A DNA stretch of 35,376 nucleotides from Microcystis novacekii Mn_MB_F_20050700_S1 (GCA_007096045.1 SFAU01000168.1:1-35376); one strand, 5' to 3'; counted from the stretch's first letter, positions 1 to 9,183 are shown. Numbers and translations are program-made. Notes: generated from the letters alone by a model not told the origin.

Positions 1-234
1 TTCCCGGTAACGGCCTTGAATTTTCCCTGGACTTCCCCAATCCTAGGGATTCGCTTTGAGATGTTTGAAGAGGGTTTAGAGGTCTTTTATCCCAATGGGG
101 AACGATTTAAAGACCCTGAGACCCTCTTTGAGGAGCGCAACCAAGCACAACAGGAACGCGACCAAGCACAACAGGAGCGTGATCGCGCTTTTGCCCGATT
201 ACGCGAATTGGGCATTGACCCGACACAGTTGTGA
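1..234 (+). CDS. Uma2 family (DUF820) protein, C-terminal part
   Basis: The reading frame is open from the first base, so this is the 3' end of a gene that starts outside the window. The visible part has a strand-rich segment typical of the end of the Uma2 PD-(D/E)XK nuclease-like fold (GIRFEMFEEGLEVFYPNGERF). A charged Gln/Glu/Arg heptad repeat (QAQQERD repeated) follows, and the tail is [11 protein letters not shown]. The same kind of coiled tail ending in LRELGIDP closes the complete Uma2 protein at 6469-7170, which supports the assignment. Uma2 proteins are very abundant in cyanobacteria and their cellular role is not established. The catalytic core is outside the window. The gene converges on rpsF with only six bases between the stop codons. 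Confidence 0.75.
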   Translation, partial: FPVTALNFPWTSPILGIRFEMFEEGLEVFYPNGERFKDPETLFEERNQAQQERDQAQQERDRAFARLRELGIDPTQL

Positions 235-240
235 CTATAA

Positions 241-630
241 TTAATCTTCAGCGGAGATACCGTCATCTTCCACCACCGCTTCGGTGATAGGAGAGGGCGG
301 AATTTCCGTTAGGGGAGATAAATCGGCAGGGGGGGCCACCACGCGATCGAGTTTTAGGGTTAAATAACGAATAACCTCATCACTTAAACGCATGGCCCGT
401 TCCATGGGGGCGACTTGTTTGCCGCTGGCCTGATAATTCATCTGCACATAGACACCATCATTGAGTTTTTTGATGGGATAGGCCAGACGTTTTTTACCCC
501 ACACCTTAACTTGAATGTCTGTGGCGCTGTGTTCACTAATCAAATCGCGATAACGTGCCACTTGTTGCTGAACGACTTCTTCCCCTAAATCGGGACGGAG
601 AATGTAAAGAGTTTCGTAGTTATTGCTCAT
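241..630 (-). CDS. rpsF: 30S ribosomal protein S6
   Basis: This 129-residue protein matches bacterial S6. It has the N-terminal strand [14 protein letters not shown], the central [25 protein letters not shown] segment, and the R-x-x-D/E-x-V-I-R-Y-L-T helix end ([16 protein letters not shown]). S6 binds 16S rRNA with S18 in the platform of the small subunit. A 28-residue acidic/proline-rich tail follows the folded domain, as in other cyanobacterial S6 proteins. The start is ATG. In this window the gene stands alone, without ssb or rpsR. It is divergent from the FAH-family gene, and the shared upstream region holds a long inverted repeat that would lie in its leader. Confidence 0.95.
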   Translation of the reverse strand: MSNNYETLYILRPDLGEEVVQQQVARYRDLISEHSATDIQVKVWGKKRLAYPIKKLNDGVYVQMNYQASGKQVAPMERAMRLSDEVIRYLTLKLDRVVAPPADLSPLTEIPPSPITEAVVEDDGISAED

Positions 631-654
631 CTCAGAATCCTTATGGACTAGAAG

Positions 655-717
655 GCTTCTTTGTCAAGGCCAGAGGTTAATTGATTTTAATAACTCTCTA
701 GCCTTTAATAAAGAAGC
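655..717. repeat. long nested inverted repeat between rpsF and the FAH gene
   Basis: The outer arms gcttcttt (655-662) and aaagaagc (710-717) are perfectly complementary. The inner arms aaggccagaggtta (666-679) and taactctctagcctt (691-705) pair over nearly their whole length, leaving an A/T-rich loop. The region lies 25 bases upstream of the rpsF start on the minus strand, so it could fold in the rpsF mRNA leader. It could equally be a small mobile element. S6 leaders that bind the S6:S18 complex are known in bacteria, but I do not see enough to call that motif. Confidence 0.5.
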
Positions 718-775
718 AAGGATATATGATCATACTACTATCCGAGAGTCGATCGCTAGTCATTCCCAGAAAAAT

Positions 776-1567
776 ATGGCGCAACGCTATGTACGAGTGA
801 AACATCGTCAAGGACAAATCTTCTACGGACTGTTACAGCTAAACCGTAGCGTTGCTGTCTTTGATGCCCCTCCCTGGCAAGGAGGGCAACTAACCAAAAT
901 AGAATTAGAACCTGATAGCTACCAACTATTAGCCCCCTGTTTCCCGTCGAAAATTATTGCCGTGGGCAAAAATTACCGCGCCCACGCCGCCGAGATGGGA
1001 ACACCTGTACCAAAAGAACCGCTTTTATTTCTCAAGCCACCGACGACAATTATCGCCGATGGTGAAACGATTTTCTATCCGCCCCAATCGGAAAGAGTAG
1101 ATTATGAAGGAGAATTAGCCTTAATTATCGGAGAAACCGCCAAAAACTGCACCACAGCCCAGGCCAGAAGCAAAATCTGGGGTTATACCATTGCTAACGA
1201 TGTCACCGCTAGGGATTTACAGAAAAAAGATAGCCAATGGACGCGGGCGAAAGGATTTGACAGTTTTTGTCCCCTCGGCCCCTGGATTGTCCGGGAACTG
1301 AGTATCGGGGCCCAATTAACCACTTTTCTCAATGATGGCAGCGACCCCAAACAAAGCAGTTATCTCAGCGATATGGTCTTTCCCCCCGATGTTTTGGTGG
1401 CTTATATCTCCCAAGTGATGACCCTGCTGCCGGGGGATGTGATTTTAACGGGAACTCCCGAAGGAATCGGACCGCTGCAGGTGGGGGATCAGGTTCGGGT
1501 GGAAATAGAAGGCATCGGGGTTTTGGAAAATCGCGTCATGGCAGCAGCATCGATTAACGATAATTAA
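776..1567 (+). CDS. fumarylacetoacetate hydrolase (FAH) family protein
   Basis: This 263-residue enzyme has the FAH C-terminal domain fold. Visible motifs are the entry motif [12 protein letters not shown] (about 64-75), the metal-ligand segment [11 protein letters not shown] (E111, E113), [12 protein letters not shown] (D142 as third ligand), [13 protein letters not shown] and the closing [11 protein letters not shown]. Family members hydrolyse or decarboxylate 2-oxo acids such as acylpyruvates or oxaloacetate using Mg2+/Mn2+; the substrate here cannot be read from sequence. An upstream in-frame start at 623 would add 51 residues. I rejected it because that stretch lies in the rpsF leader and is unlike the family, whereas the ATG at 776 begins directly at conserved sequence. 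The 3' end overlaps the convergent tpiA by 14 bases. Confidence 0.88.
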   Translation: MAQRYVRVKHRQGQIFYGLLQLNRSVAVFDAPPWQGGQLTKIELEPDSYQLLAPCFPSKIIAVGKNYRAHAAEMGTPVPKEPLLFLKPPTTIIADGETIFYPPQSERVDYEGELALIIGETAKNCTTAQARSKIWGYTIANDVTARDLQKKDSQWTRAKGFDSFCPLGPWIVRELSIGAQLTTFLNDGSDPKQSSYLSDMVFPPDVLVAYISQVMTLLPGDVILTGTPEGIGPLQVGDQVRVEIEGIGVLENRVMAAASINDN

Positions 1568-2279
1568 CAATCCTAGCGAATACGGCGGGGTCTAGACTAG
1601 CCCCACCGACTAAAACCCCGTTTATCTGCGATTGAGCCATAATTTCATCGATATTATCGGGTTTTACCGAACCACCGTACTGAATGGTGACTTCGGGATT
1701 GTCTAATTGTTGCCGAATTAAACCGATAACGCGGTTCGCTTCCTCGCTTTCGCAGGTTTCCCCCGTGCCAATCGCCCAGATGGGTTCGTAGGCGATAACG
1801 AGGTTTTTTTGGTCAACATTGACTAAACCTGCTTGAATTTGCTTGATAATTACCTTTTCCGTTTCTCCGGCATCTCTTTGGGCTTTACTTTCTCCCACGC
1901 AGAGAATTGGGGTTAAACCATGTTTTTGGGCAGATATAACCCTTAAATTGACGGTTTCATCGGTTTCGCCAAAATATTGCCGGCGCTCACTGTGACCGAT
2001 AACCACATAGTGAACCCCGATTTCGGTTAACATATCCGCCGTGATTTCGCCCGTATAAGCCCCCGATTTTTCCCAGTGGACATTTTGCGCCCCCAAGCGA
2101 ATACGACCGCCGTGGAGGGTTTTAGAGAGGACAGCTAAAGCTGTGAAAGGCGCACAAAGAACCACTTCTCGGTCGTCGGGGGTTTCCTCTAGATGGGATT
2201 TAAAATCTTGCAAAAACTCCAAAGCTTCTCTCTGGGTTTTGTGCATTTTCCAGTTACCTGCAATAACAACTTTCGGCAC
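1554..2279 (-). CDS. tpiA: triosephosphate isomerase
   Basis: This 241-residue TIM-barrel enzyme interconverts dihydroxyacetone phosphate and glyceraldehyde 3-phosphate in the Calvin cycle, glycolysis and gluconeogenesis. All catalytic residues are visible: N9 and K11 in AGNWKMHK, H96 in VIGHSERR and E165 in [11 protein letters not shown]. The flexible phosphate-gripping loop follows E165, and the phosphate-binding YGGSVKPDN and VGGASL segments are near the C terminus. Length is normal. The start codon is GTG, placed by the invariant N-terminal strand. The gene stands alone and its end overlaps the convergent FAH gene by 14 bases. Confidence 0.97.
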   Translation of the reverse strand: MPKVVIAGNWKMHKTQREALEFLQDFKSHLEETPDDREVVLCAPFTALAVLSKTLHGGRIRLGAQNVHWEKSGAYTGEITADMLTEIGVHYVVIGHSERRQYFGETDETVNLRVISAQKHGLTPILCVGESKAQRDAGETEKVIIKQIQAGLVNVDQKNLVIAYEPIWAIGTGETCESEEANRVIGLIRQQLDNPEVTIQYGGSVKPDNIDEIMAQSQINGVLVGGASLDPAVFARIVNYR

Positions 2280-2350
2280 AGCTTAATTAATTTAGTAGAT
2301 TTGATAATTTATGGCACATTTTACTGTAAGCCTTTTTGTTACCCTAAGCA

Positions 2351-2360
2351 ATACTAAATC
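2351..2360. repeat. single terminus resembling the MITE at 33.7 kb
   Basis: The decamer atactaaatc is identical to the terminal inverted repeat of the 93-bp element at 33732-33824, and the following bases (ctgttta) resemble the continuation of that element's other end. No partner terminus is visible between here and 3037, so this would be a lone end. The 758 bases between tpiA and the hydrolase (2280-3037) otherwise hold one doubtful ORF and an imperfect hairpin at 2910-2944 (tgctat / atagca core). Confidence 0.35.
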
Positions 2361-2833
2361 CTGTTTAACAAGGTATAGAGAGTGGGGAGCGCTGGAGTGG
2401 CGAGCATTTGTACTAAACTTTCTCCTAGGTTGACAGAGAAAGGCTCATCAGGCATTGTCCGATGCACGATATGGCTGACGGGGTGACAAAGAAGCGTGAA
2501 ATCCCGATGATAAGCGTCGAATATTGCCATTATTAAAAGACTATAGGAAAGTACTTTTAGGTGACAGAGAGTTTTAGTCAGTAGATTTAGCCAAATGGCT
2601 AAGAACCCAAGAAAAGACCTATTTTGACTGAGATTAAAGAAAAGTGACAATGTTAAACAGGAAAAGGAAGTTTGGGAACCCTTGACAAAAATCGGACTTG
2701 CTCCCGGACTATCGCTAGATTTGAAAGGAGTTAAAGTGACTAAAAAGGTAATGATTTGACAATTTTTGTATAGGATTATACGCTGACGCTTGGGTAAAGT
2801 CTTTGTAAATGTTTGCCGTTGAAACTCAGGCAT
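2354..2833 (-). CDS. doubtful 159-residue ORF, no recognised family
   Basis: This ORF has an ATG start but its product is unlike its neighbours: low-complexity, rich in Ser, Phe, Leu and Thr, with no domain I recognise. Its stop codon lies inside the repeat-like terminus at 2351-2360, so at least the end of the frame belongs to repetitive DNA. It could be a chance frame or a transposase relic. The only suggestive feature is a basic N terminus (KTLPKRQR). I would not treat it as a gene without expression or homology evidence. Confidence 0.15.
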   Translation of the reverse strand: MPEFQRQTFTKTLPKRQRIILYKNCQIITFLVTLTPFKSSDSPGASPIFVKGSQTSFSCLTLSLFFNLSQNRSFLGFLAIWLNLLTKTLCHLKVLSYSLLIMAIFDAYHRDFTLLCHPVSHIVHRTMPDEPFSVNLGESLVQMLATPALPTLYTLLNRI

Positions 2834-3037
2834 TAATGAATTTAATCCCCCATAAGTGTGCTAATTATCGGCGAGCTATACGAGCAGTAACCCTTATACA
2901 GTCTAGACTTTAGCTTGCTATGTCACCCCTTCAGATAGCAAGGCTGACTTGATCAATACTTTCTAAGGAAATTTTGCCATGAATTCCCAGAAAGTATCGG
3001 GTTTTTGGTTGATTTCTAACTCGGATTAAATAGCTCT

Positions 3038-3904
3038 TTAGATTTTGCGTCCGAGAAAATTAATAATCTGGGGATTAATTTCTTTAGACCAATGTTCTTG
3101 GGGATAGTGTTTTGCTTCCGCGAGGGAGATTAATTCCACTCCTGATTTAGTGGCTAATTTTTCCACAGTGACAGAAGATAACCAAGGATCCCCCATTCCC
3201 CAGACAAAAAGGATGGGTTTTTCAAAGTTCTCTAAACCTGTCTCAATTTCTGCCATGGTTTTCGATAGGTTTAAATTGCGAATCGTGGCCACTAAAGCGC
3301 GACCCACTGCCGAAGTTTTTAGATAAGGTTGACGGAAAATAGCCAGCTCTGCATCGCTAATCACAAAACCGCTACCAGTTTCTAAAGTACGATCGACTAA
3401 TAAGGGATCTTGAGTCGCCATATCTCCGAGGAAAGGTAGTCCCCATTGTCTCATTATCCAGGGTAATTTGACATCCCTGGAGAGGGGAGTATTTAAGACA
3501 ATCAAGCGCTCAATTTTAGCGGGATTTTCTAGGGCGTATTGTAGGCCGACGGAGGCTAAAAAACCTTGCACAATTAACGAGATTTTGGGCAATTGGAGAG
3601 CTTGAATAAAATCGGCCAAGGCTTGACAAAAAGCCCTAGGTGTGTAAGGGAATTCCCTGGCATCGGGTTTAGCGGATAAACCGGAACCGATCCAATCGGG
3701 GGCAATAGCATTAATGTTATATTCTTCTAAACTGGTTAATAATTCCCGCCAAATATAGCTATGGGCGGGTAAACCATGGAGTAGGATCACGGGGGTTGTA
3801 TCCGGTTGTTGAGCGGGGTTAACCTGTCGATAAAACCACTGGAGAGAGCCGACTTCGAGAAAATTTTCTAAAATAGCCATGGTTAATGGGGGATTAACAA
3901 TCAT
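3038..3904 (-). CDS. alpha/beta-fold hydrolase homolog lacking the nucleophile
   Basis: This 288-residue protein resembles haloalkane dehalogenase/epoxide hydrolase-type enzymes. It has the oxyanion loop LLHGLPAHSYIW (42-53), APDWIGSGLSAKP (69-81), a cap domain around 140-210, the acid residue in VWGMGDPW (D239) and the histidine in EAKHYPQEHW (H266). The nucleophile elbow reads LIVQGFLASVG. Aligning it with the family pattern places glycine 114 where Asp or Ser should be. The fold is therefore intact but classical covalent catalysis looks impossible. A second in-frame ATG eight codons in (MAILENF) is an alternative start. It lies 57 bases downstream of cysH on the same strand and may be cotranscribed. 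Its function is unknown. Confidence 0.82.
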   Translation of the reverse strand: MIVNPPLTMAILENFLEVGSLQWFYRQVNPAQQPDTTPVILLHGLPAHSYIWRELLTSLEEYNINAIAPDWIGSGLSAKPDAREFPYTPRAFCQALADFIQALQLPKISLIVQGFLASVGLQYALENPAKIERLIVLNTPLSRDVKLPWIMRQWGLPFLGDMATQDPLLVDRTLETGSGFVISDAELAIFRQPYLKTSAVGRALVATIRNLNLSKTMAEIETGLENFEKPILFVWGMGDPWLSSVTVEKLATKSGVELISLAEAKHYPQEHWSKEINPQIINFLGRKI

Positions 3905-3961
3905 TAACCATTGTCTAACGTCTAGGAACCGATCGCACCGGCAATTTTCCCACCCTGGCAG

Positions 3962-4783
3962 TTATAGGGAACTGGCGTCGAGACTTTGTGCTTCTGCGGG
4001 GGTTAAGGGCAAATGAAGACCGCATTCTTGTTTTAAACCCTGGAAACGGGTGTCTCGTTCGTTGCTATCATCGGCAGTTAAAGGCCGACTGGAGTGCCAA
4101 TCGCCGACGGAGACATAACCCAGATCAAAATAGGGATGGTAGGGAAGCTCGTATTTAGTCAGATAGTCGTAGATGGTTTTGGCATTCCAGTCAAGGATCG
4201 GTAATATTTTGTAACGTTCGCCCTGTTGATTGACCCATTGGAGCGTTTTGCGGTGGTCGGTTTGGTCGCCACGCAAACCCGCTAACCAAGCGGTGGCCTT
4301 TAATTCCTTCAGGGCCCGTTGCATCGGTTCCACTTTGCGGATTTTGTCGTAGAGATTAAGGGAGTCCAGATCGTTATTTGACCACAGTTTACCGTGGATT
4401 GCTTCCATGCGGGCGGGACTGAGGGGAGATTGATAAACTTTCAGGTTTAAATGGAGGCGTTGGCTTAATTCTTCGGCAAATTGATAGGTTTCCGGGGGAA
4501 GATAGCCGGTATCGATCCAAATGATGGGAATATCGGGGATAATTGCGGTGACGAGGTGCAACATCACCGCCGCTTGAATGCCGAAACTGGTACTCATCAC
4601 CAAACCTTCCCCAAAGGTGGCCGCGGCCCAAGCGACGATTTCTGCGGCGTTAGCGGAGTCAAAACGTTGATTAATTGTGGCGAGGTCGAGGGATAGAGGG
4701 TAGGAAAAAGACCGGTCGGCAGTGGCGATGAAGGCAGTTTCTAGGGCCTGTGGATGAGGATTAAGCAAGTGTAAATCTGGCAT
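3962..4783 (-). CDS. cysH: phosphoadenylyl-sulfate reductase (thioredoxin)
   Basis: This 273-residue protein of the PAPS reductase family reduces 3'-phosphoadenylyl sulfate to sulfite in assimilatory sulfate reduction, with thioredoxin as donor. Visible are the PP-loop-like [28 protein letters not shown], the substrate motif [13 protein letters not shown], and the C-terminal catalytic motif ECGLH inside [14 protein letters not shown]. The paired cysteines that bind the 4Fe-4S cluster in APS reductases are absent around [11 protein letters not shown], which favours PAPS over APS as substrate. The start is ATG. The 226 bases upstream hold no gene or clear regulatory element that I can see. The alpha/beta hydrolase follows on the same strand. 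Confidence 0.94.
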   Translation of the reverse strand: MPDLHLLNPHPQALETAFIATADRSFSYPLSLDLATINQRFDSANAAEIVAWAAATFGEGLVMSTSFGIQAAVMLHLVTAIIPDIPIIWIDTGYLPPETYQFAEELSQRLHLNLKVYQSPLSPARMEAIHGKLWSNNDLDSLNLYDKIRKVEPMQRALKELKATAWLAGLRGDQTDHRKTLQWVNQQGERYKILPILDWNAKTIYDYLTKYELPYHPYFDLGYVSVGDWHSSRPLTADDSNERDTRFQGLKQECGLHLPLTPAEAQSLDASSL

Positions 4784-5009
4784 TCTGGCTAAGATTTAAG
4801 GTGTACAGTAGCGGCGGATACTGATAGAGTCCAATCTATCCCTGTGATTCGATTATAGCATTCAGCCTTCGACCCGCTCTAGCTATTCCTTTTTAAAACA
4901 GGGCCGGGTTATTCGAGCGAGGATAATGGAACTAACAGGCCTCAATTGTATCTTAATCACTGATTTCAGGATAATTAGCCTCTCAGCCCCGCTACTGCTA
5001 GAAAAGTTA

Positions 5010-5810
5010 CTATTTTAGGTTAAGAAACTTATCTAAGGCTAGAACCATATTCGGCGGCCAACGGCGCACGCTTTTTACCCAATCGAGGTCTTGATAGCGA
5101 GTATCCATGCCGACGGCGGCTACCCAATTACTTTCTGCTTCTCCCTGTTGGCCTTGGGTCCATAAAACGGCGCTTAAGGCGGCTCTGACATCGGGAAACA
5201 TGGGGTATTTGCGGGCAATATTCCGCATTTTTTGGACTGCTTCTGGATATCTGCCCAATTCGTACAGGGCCAGTGCCAGATTAGCTTGCGCCCAGGCAAA
5301 ATTCGGGGCTAGTTGGGTAGCTTGGCGATAGTCTTTGACGGCGGCTTCCCAGTCCCCTAAACCGCCTTCGGCGTTGCCGCGATTGTTATAGGCAAAGGCA
5401 TCATTGGGATCTAGTTCTAAAACTTTATTATAATCGGCGATCGCTTCTTGATATTTGCCTTCTCCTTCTAAAGCGGTGCCGCGATTGAGGTAGGGATCGG
5501 GGGCATCGGGGGCAATGGCGATCGCTTGGTTAAAATCAGCGATCGCATCCTCTAATTTATTGAGACTGACTCTGGCATTACCGCGATTACTCCAGACGGC
5601 GGGATTAGTGGGGAATTTGGCGACTAATTCGGTCCAATAGCTTTCGGCCTGGGCGTAATCGCCTTTTTCTGTGGCTTCTAGGGCTTTTTCAGCGATAACT
5701 TCCCCTTCTCTAATCTGTTCTTCGCTAATAGTCGCGCTATCGGCATAAGCCGCTATTGGTAGGGCAAAAAAGAGGAGAAGACTCAATACACAAGCGGTGA
5801 TCCAACGCAT
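5010..5810 (-). CDS. secreted or lumenal TPR-repeat protein
   Basis: This 266-residue protein begins with a clear signal peptide: a hydrophobic core (CVLSLLLFFALPIAAYA) that suggests cleavage after AYA. At least four tetratricopeptide repeats follow, from about residue 40 to 215. The typical repeat ends are readable: AVWSNRGNARVSLNKLEDAIADF, DPYLNRGTALEGEGKYQEA, AFAYNNRGNAEGGLGDWEAA, and WAQANLALALYELGRYPEA. TPR arrays are protein-binding scaffolds; the partner is unknown. Export to the periplasm or thylakoid lumen is inferred from the signal peptide. It lies 42 bases downstream of purE on the same strand, so cotranscription is possible. Three HIP1 octamers fall inside the gene. Confidence 0.85.
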   Translation of the reverse strand: MRWITACVLSLLLFFALPIAAYADSATISEEQIREGEVIAEKALEATEKGDYAQAESYWTELVAKFPTNPAVWSNRGNARVSLNKLEDAIADFNQAIAIAPDAPDPYLNRGTALEGEGKYQEAIADYNKVLELDPNDAFAYNNRGNAEGGLGDWEAAVKDYRQATQLAPNFAWAQANLALALYELGRYPEAVQKMRNIARKYPMFPDVRAALSAVLWTQGQQGEAESNWVAAVGMDTRYQDLDWVKSVRRWPPNMVLALDKFLNLK

Positions 5811-5852
5811 AATTACTTCATAATTTGTTACTTAATCTTTTCTCAATCTACC

Positions 5853-6386
5853 CTACTTAGGTGAACTCTGCCCTAGATAGTCTTGATAGCCTAGTCGTTG
5901 AAGATTGCTTTGTTTTTCGAGAACGGAATCGGTGAGGGATTGACGATAGGCGATAACTTGCTCTAAAAGATCAGCATTACCGGTGGCGAGAATTTGAACC
6001 GCTAAAAGTCCGGCATTTTTGGCATTACCGATCGCCACCGTGGCCACGGGAATACCTGCGGGCATCTGTACAATTGAATAGAGAGAGTCCAACCCTTGTA
6101 AAGTGCGCGTGACTACGGGAACCCCAATCACGGGTAAGGGAGTTAGAGATGCTACCATTCCGGGTAAATGGGCAGCGCCGCCGGCTCCAGCGATAATCAC
6201 TTTTATTCCCCTTAAATGAGCGTTTTTGCCGTATTCAAACATTTTTTCGGGGGTACGATGGGCTGACACGATAGCGACTTCGTGGCTAATCTGAAAAACC
6301 TCTAAAACTGCGATCGCTTCTTTCATGGTGGGTAAGTCGGAATCACTGCCCATAATTACACCCACTAGGGGCGCTGCTGTCACCAT
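5853..6386 (-). CDS. purE: N5-carboxyaminoimidazole ribonucleotide mutase
   Basis: This 177-residue protein is class I PurE, which moves the carboxyl group of N5-CAIR to give CAIR in de novo purine synthesis. Diagnostic motifs are [16 protein letters not shown] at the N terminus, [12 protein letters not shown], and the active-site stretch [25 protein letters not shown] followed by [21 protein letters not shown]. Length is normal. The start is ATG. purK is not in the window. The TPR gene follows closely, and an Uma2 gene lies 82 bases upstream on the same strand. Confidence 0.96.
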   Translation of the reverse strand: MVTAAPLVGVIMGSDSDLPTMKEAIAVLEVFQISHEVAIVSAHRTPEKMFEYGKNAHLRGIKVIIAGAGGAAHLPGMVASLTPLPVIGVPVVTRTLQGLDSLYSIVQMPAGIPVATVAIGNAKNAGLLAVQILATGNADLLEQVIAYRQSLTDSVLEKQSNLQRLGYQDYLGQSSPK

Positions 6387-6468
6387 AGCTACTAGAAAAT
6401 AATTTTGTTTTTTAATCTTATAGCAGGGTTTGTTATTTTGTCTTAAAATCCTACTGATCAGATTTCCC

Positions 6469-7170
6469 CTAAATTGTATCGGGATCGATGCCTAATTCTC
6501 GCAATTTTTGGGCTAATTTTTCCTTAGCTTGTCGTTCCCTTTCTTTTTCTAAAAGAGCCTGTTCTTTTGCCTGTCGTTGCTGTAATTCCGCTTCTTGAGG
6601 AGTGGGGACTAATTGACCATCGACGGTAAAATAACGCAGTTTACGGTCAAATATCCCTAAATATAATCCTAACTGTTCACTCCATAAATAACCTTGGTCA
6701 TTGGGAAAAATGGCTTGATATTGTCCCTCAATTAGTCTAAATCCTTGCAATTCTAAACTATTGGGATCGAACCAAAAATAATTAGGAGTGCGAAAAGTAT
6801 TTTGGTAGAGAATTTTCTTGTTATTGCGGTCAATATTGGCCGTAGAATCGGAGAGAATCTCGACAATTACATCGGGATATTTACCCTGTTCTCCCCAGAC
6901 TACCCAACTTTTGCGGGGACGTTTTTCGGTATCTAAAACCACAAAAAAATCGGGTCCACAGAAATCACGTTTTTTTAGTTGTTCCGCGTTGTAGTAGATG
7001 GTCAGATTTCCCGAAGCGTAGTAGTCACTCCTCTCGCGCCATAATAATTCTAGACAACTAAGGAGAATGATGATCTGTTGCAGGTGTAGATCACTTTCCA
7101 AGGGTGGTTCATCACTCCATAAATCTGTGGGGGGACAGGTAACATCTGGGATAATGTCTAGGGCTGTCAT
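6469..7170 (-). CDS. Uma2 family (DUF820) PD-(D/E)XK nuclease-like protein
   Basis: This 233-residue protein has the Uma2 core. [10 protein letters not shown] strand is followed by [13 protein letters not shown], which supplies the acidic residues of the PD-(D/E)XK-like site, and the [17 protein letters not shown] motif comes after it. The C-terminal 45 residues form a highly charged coiled coil ([27 protein letters not shown]) ending in [10 protein letters not shown]. Family members are present in dozens of copies per genome in Microcystis and related cyanobacteria. A nuclease activity has been proposed from the fold, but their role is not settled. This copy looks complete. The partial copy at the left edge has a matching tail. 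Confidence 0.88.
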   Translation of the reverse strand: MTALDIIPDVTCPPTDLWSDEPPLESDLHLQQIIILLSCLELLWRERSDYYASGNLTIYYNAEQLKKRDFCGPDFFVVLDTEKRPRKSWVVWGEQGKYPDVIVEILSDSTANIDRNNKKILYQNTFRTPNYFWFDPNSLELQGFRLIEGQYQAIFPNDQGYLWSEQLGLYLGIFDRKLRYFTVDGQLVPTPQEAELQQRQAKEQALLEKERERQAKEKLAQKLRELGIDPDTI

Positions 7171-7331
7171 GACTTTTTCCCGGTATTTTAGGATTGATTA
7201 ATTGTAGCGTTTTTCTCACAATTGCAGAGATAGGGCGGGGGGGATTTTAGCTAATAACTTAATCCTATACCTTGACCGATCGCCTTCGGCACTTTATCCT
7301 AGCGCCATGGGCAAATATGTTAAAACTTCTA

Positions 7332-7337
7332 TACAAT
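7332..7337 (+). promoter_or_regulatory. candidate -10 box of the fatty acyl-AMP ligase gene
   Basis: TACAAT lies 25 bases before the start codon, in the 192-base gap between two divergent genes. No good -35 element stands at the usual spacing, so this is a weak call based on position and the hexamer alone. Confidence 0.3.
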
Positions 7338-7362
7338 AGCGCCAATAAGCCCGATAACAACG

Positions 7363-9156
7363 ATGACTGAAACCCTAATTCAACCCGCAACCCTAGTAGA
7401 ACTCTTACGTTACCGCGCCACGGCACAACCAGACGGCCATGCCTACACTTTTCTTATCGATGGTAGAAAAGAAACCCCACCTTTAACCTACAGTGAACTC
7501 GATCGCCAAGCAAGAGCAATCGCCGCCTATTTGCAAAAATACCAGGCACTGGGAGAACGGGCCCTGTTACTCTATCCTCAAAGTTTAGAAGTAGTGGCCG
7601 CTTTTTGTGGTTGTCTCTACGGGGGAGTGATTGCCATTCCCGTCCCCCCACCGGAATCGGGACGACTTAAGCGCACTTTGCCCCGTTTACGGGCAATTGT
7701 CAAGGATGCTAATGCGGCCTTTGCCCTAGTTACCGAAAGTATTCTGACTCTTATTGAAGGTGTTAAGGAAGAATTCCCAGAATTCGACCAAATGAAATGG
7801 ATTACTACCGAAAGCATTGATATTTCCTTGGCAGACCAATGGCAAGATCCCCAGGTGGATAAATCGGCGCTTGCCTATCTGCAATATACCTCCGGTTCGA
7901 CTAATATCCCCAAAGGGGTGATGCTAAGTCATTTTAATCTGATGCACCATTGCGGTTACTTGCAAAAAGCTTGTGGTTACGAACCGGATAGCGTTACCCT
8001 CACTTGGATGCCCTATTTTCATGATTACGGGTTAGTCGAAGGTATCACCGTCCCCCTCTACAACGGTACACCCTGCTATCTGATGTCTCCCTTTGCTTTT
8101 ATTAAGCGTCCGATGCAGTGGTTAAAAAATATTACTAAGTACAAAGTTACTCATAGTCAGGCCCCCAACTTCGCCTATGATCTTTGTACTCGTAGGATTA
8201 AAGCTGCCGATTTAGCGGAATTAGACCTGAGCAGTTGGCAGGCTGCGGGAAATGCCGCCGAACCGATTAACCCAAAGGTAATGGCCAAATTTGTCGATAC
8301 TTTTGCTGATTATGGCTTTTCTTGGCCAACTTTCGCCCCCGCTTACGGATTAGCTGAATATACCCTCTTGATTTCTAATAAACCCAAGGGAACCACCCCA
8401 ATTATCACCGCTTTGGATGCAACCGCCTACGAACGCGGTAAAATTGTCCCTGTAGGCTCCGATCGAACCACTGGAGTTAGATATGTCCCCAGTTGTGGTC
8501 GTCGCGTCTGTGATACCCGTATAGCTATCGTTAATCCCGATACTTTCACCCTTTGTGCAGCCGATGAAGTGGGCGAAATTTGGGCCAGTGACCCCAGTAT
8601 GGCCGCTGGTTATTGGCAACGGGAAGACGCAACTAAAGAAACTTTTCAAGCTTATCTTGCTGATACGGGAGAAGGACCGTTTTTACGCACCGGAGATTTA
8701 GGTTTTCTTCTCGATGGGGAATTGTATATCACGGGAAGGATTAAGGATTTAATTATTGTCCGTGGTAGTAATCATTATCCCCAGGATTTAGAATGGTCAG
8801 TACAGCATCTTAATGAAGTTTTTCGTCCCGATTATGGTGCCGCTTTTTCCATTGAAGATAACGGGGAAGAACAGTTAGTTGTTGTCCAGGAATTAGAACG
8901 TCGCAGCGGGGAGTTAGATACGGCCAAATTAATCGCCGATATCCGTCAGGAAATCGCCGAAGAACACGAAATTATGACCCATGCCATTGTTTTGGCTAAA
9001 TCGGGAACAATTCTCAAAACTGCCAGCGGCAAAATTCAACGCCGCGCCATTAAACAGAATTTTCTCAATGGTAATATGAGTGTTATCGATGCTTGGTCAG
9101 AAAATCCTCAGTTAGTTAGTAAATTCGATCGCTCTAATTCTGCAACAGAAGCATAG
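7363..9156 (+). CDS. stand-alone fatty acyl-AMP ligase (FAAL)
   Basis: This 597-residue member of the ANL adenylating superfamily activates a fatty acid with ATP to an acyl-adenylate, normally for transfer to an acyl carrier protein. Motifs in order: P-loop YTSGSTNIPKG (175-185), WMPYFHDYGLVEG, FAPAYGLAEYTLL, the stretch ATAYERGKIVPVG...VPSCGRRV characteristic of the FAAL insertion region, TGDLGFLLDGELYITGRIKDLIIVRG, and the C-terminal lysine loop KTASGKIQRR. The GLVEG and FAAL-like spacing favour FAAL over a CoA ligase. No acyl carrier, polyketide synthase or NRPS gene is adjacent, so the acceptor is unknown. It is divergent from the Uma2 gene. A 23-base hairpin follows the stop. Confidence 0.88.
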   Translation: MTETLIQPATLVELLRYRATAQPDGHAYTFLIDGRKETPPLTYSELDRQARAIAAYLQKYQALGERALLLYPQSLEVVAAFCGCLYGGVIAIPVPPPESGRLKRTLPRLRAIVKDANAAFALVTESILTLIEGVKEEFPEFDQMKWITTESIDISLADQWQDPQVDKSALAYLQYTSGSTNIPKGVMLSHFNLMHHCGYLQKACGYEPDSVTLTWMPYFHDYGLVEGITVPLYNGTPCYLMSPFAFIKRPMQWLKNITKYKVTHSQAPNFAYDLCTRRIKAADLAELDLSSWQAAGNAAEPINPKVMAKFVDTFADYGFSWPTFAPAYGLAEYTLLISNKPKGTTPIITALDATAYERGKIVPVGSDRTTGVRYVPSCGRRVCDTRIAIVNPDTFTLCAADEVGEIWASDPSMAAGYWQREDATKETFQAYLADTGEGPFLRTGDLGFLLDGELYITGRIKDLIIVRGSNHYPQDLEWSVQHLNEVFRPDYGAAFSIEDNGEEQLVVVQELERRSGELDTAKLIADIRQEIAEEHEIMTHAIVLAKSGTILKTASGKIQRRAIKQNFLNGNMSVIDAWSENPQLVSKFDRSNSATEA

Positions 9157-9160
9157 TTTT

Positions 9161-9183
9161 TCGGGTGGGCAATGCTCACCCGA
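9161..9183. other. hairpin after the acyl-AMP ligase gene
   Basis: Arms tcgggtgggc and gctcacccga flank a three-base loop, with one G-T pair. It starts five bases after the ligase stop codon, preceded by five T residues, but no T run follows on either strand. It may be a terminator-like hairpin or one of the dispersed GGGTGGGC-type palindromes of this genome. Confidence 0.4.

Noticed and set aside
623-775. Upstream extension of the FAH-family protein
   Set aside because: The added 51 residues lie over the rpsF leader and its inverted repeat and do not resemble the family; conserved sequence starts at the ATG at 776.
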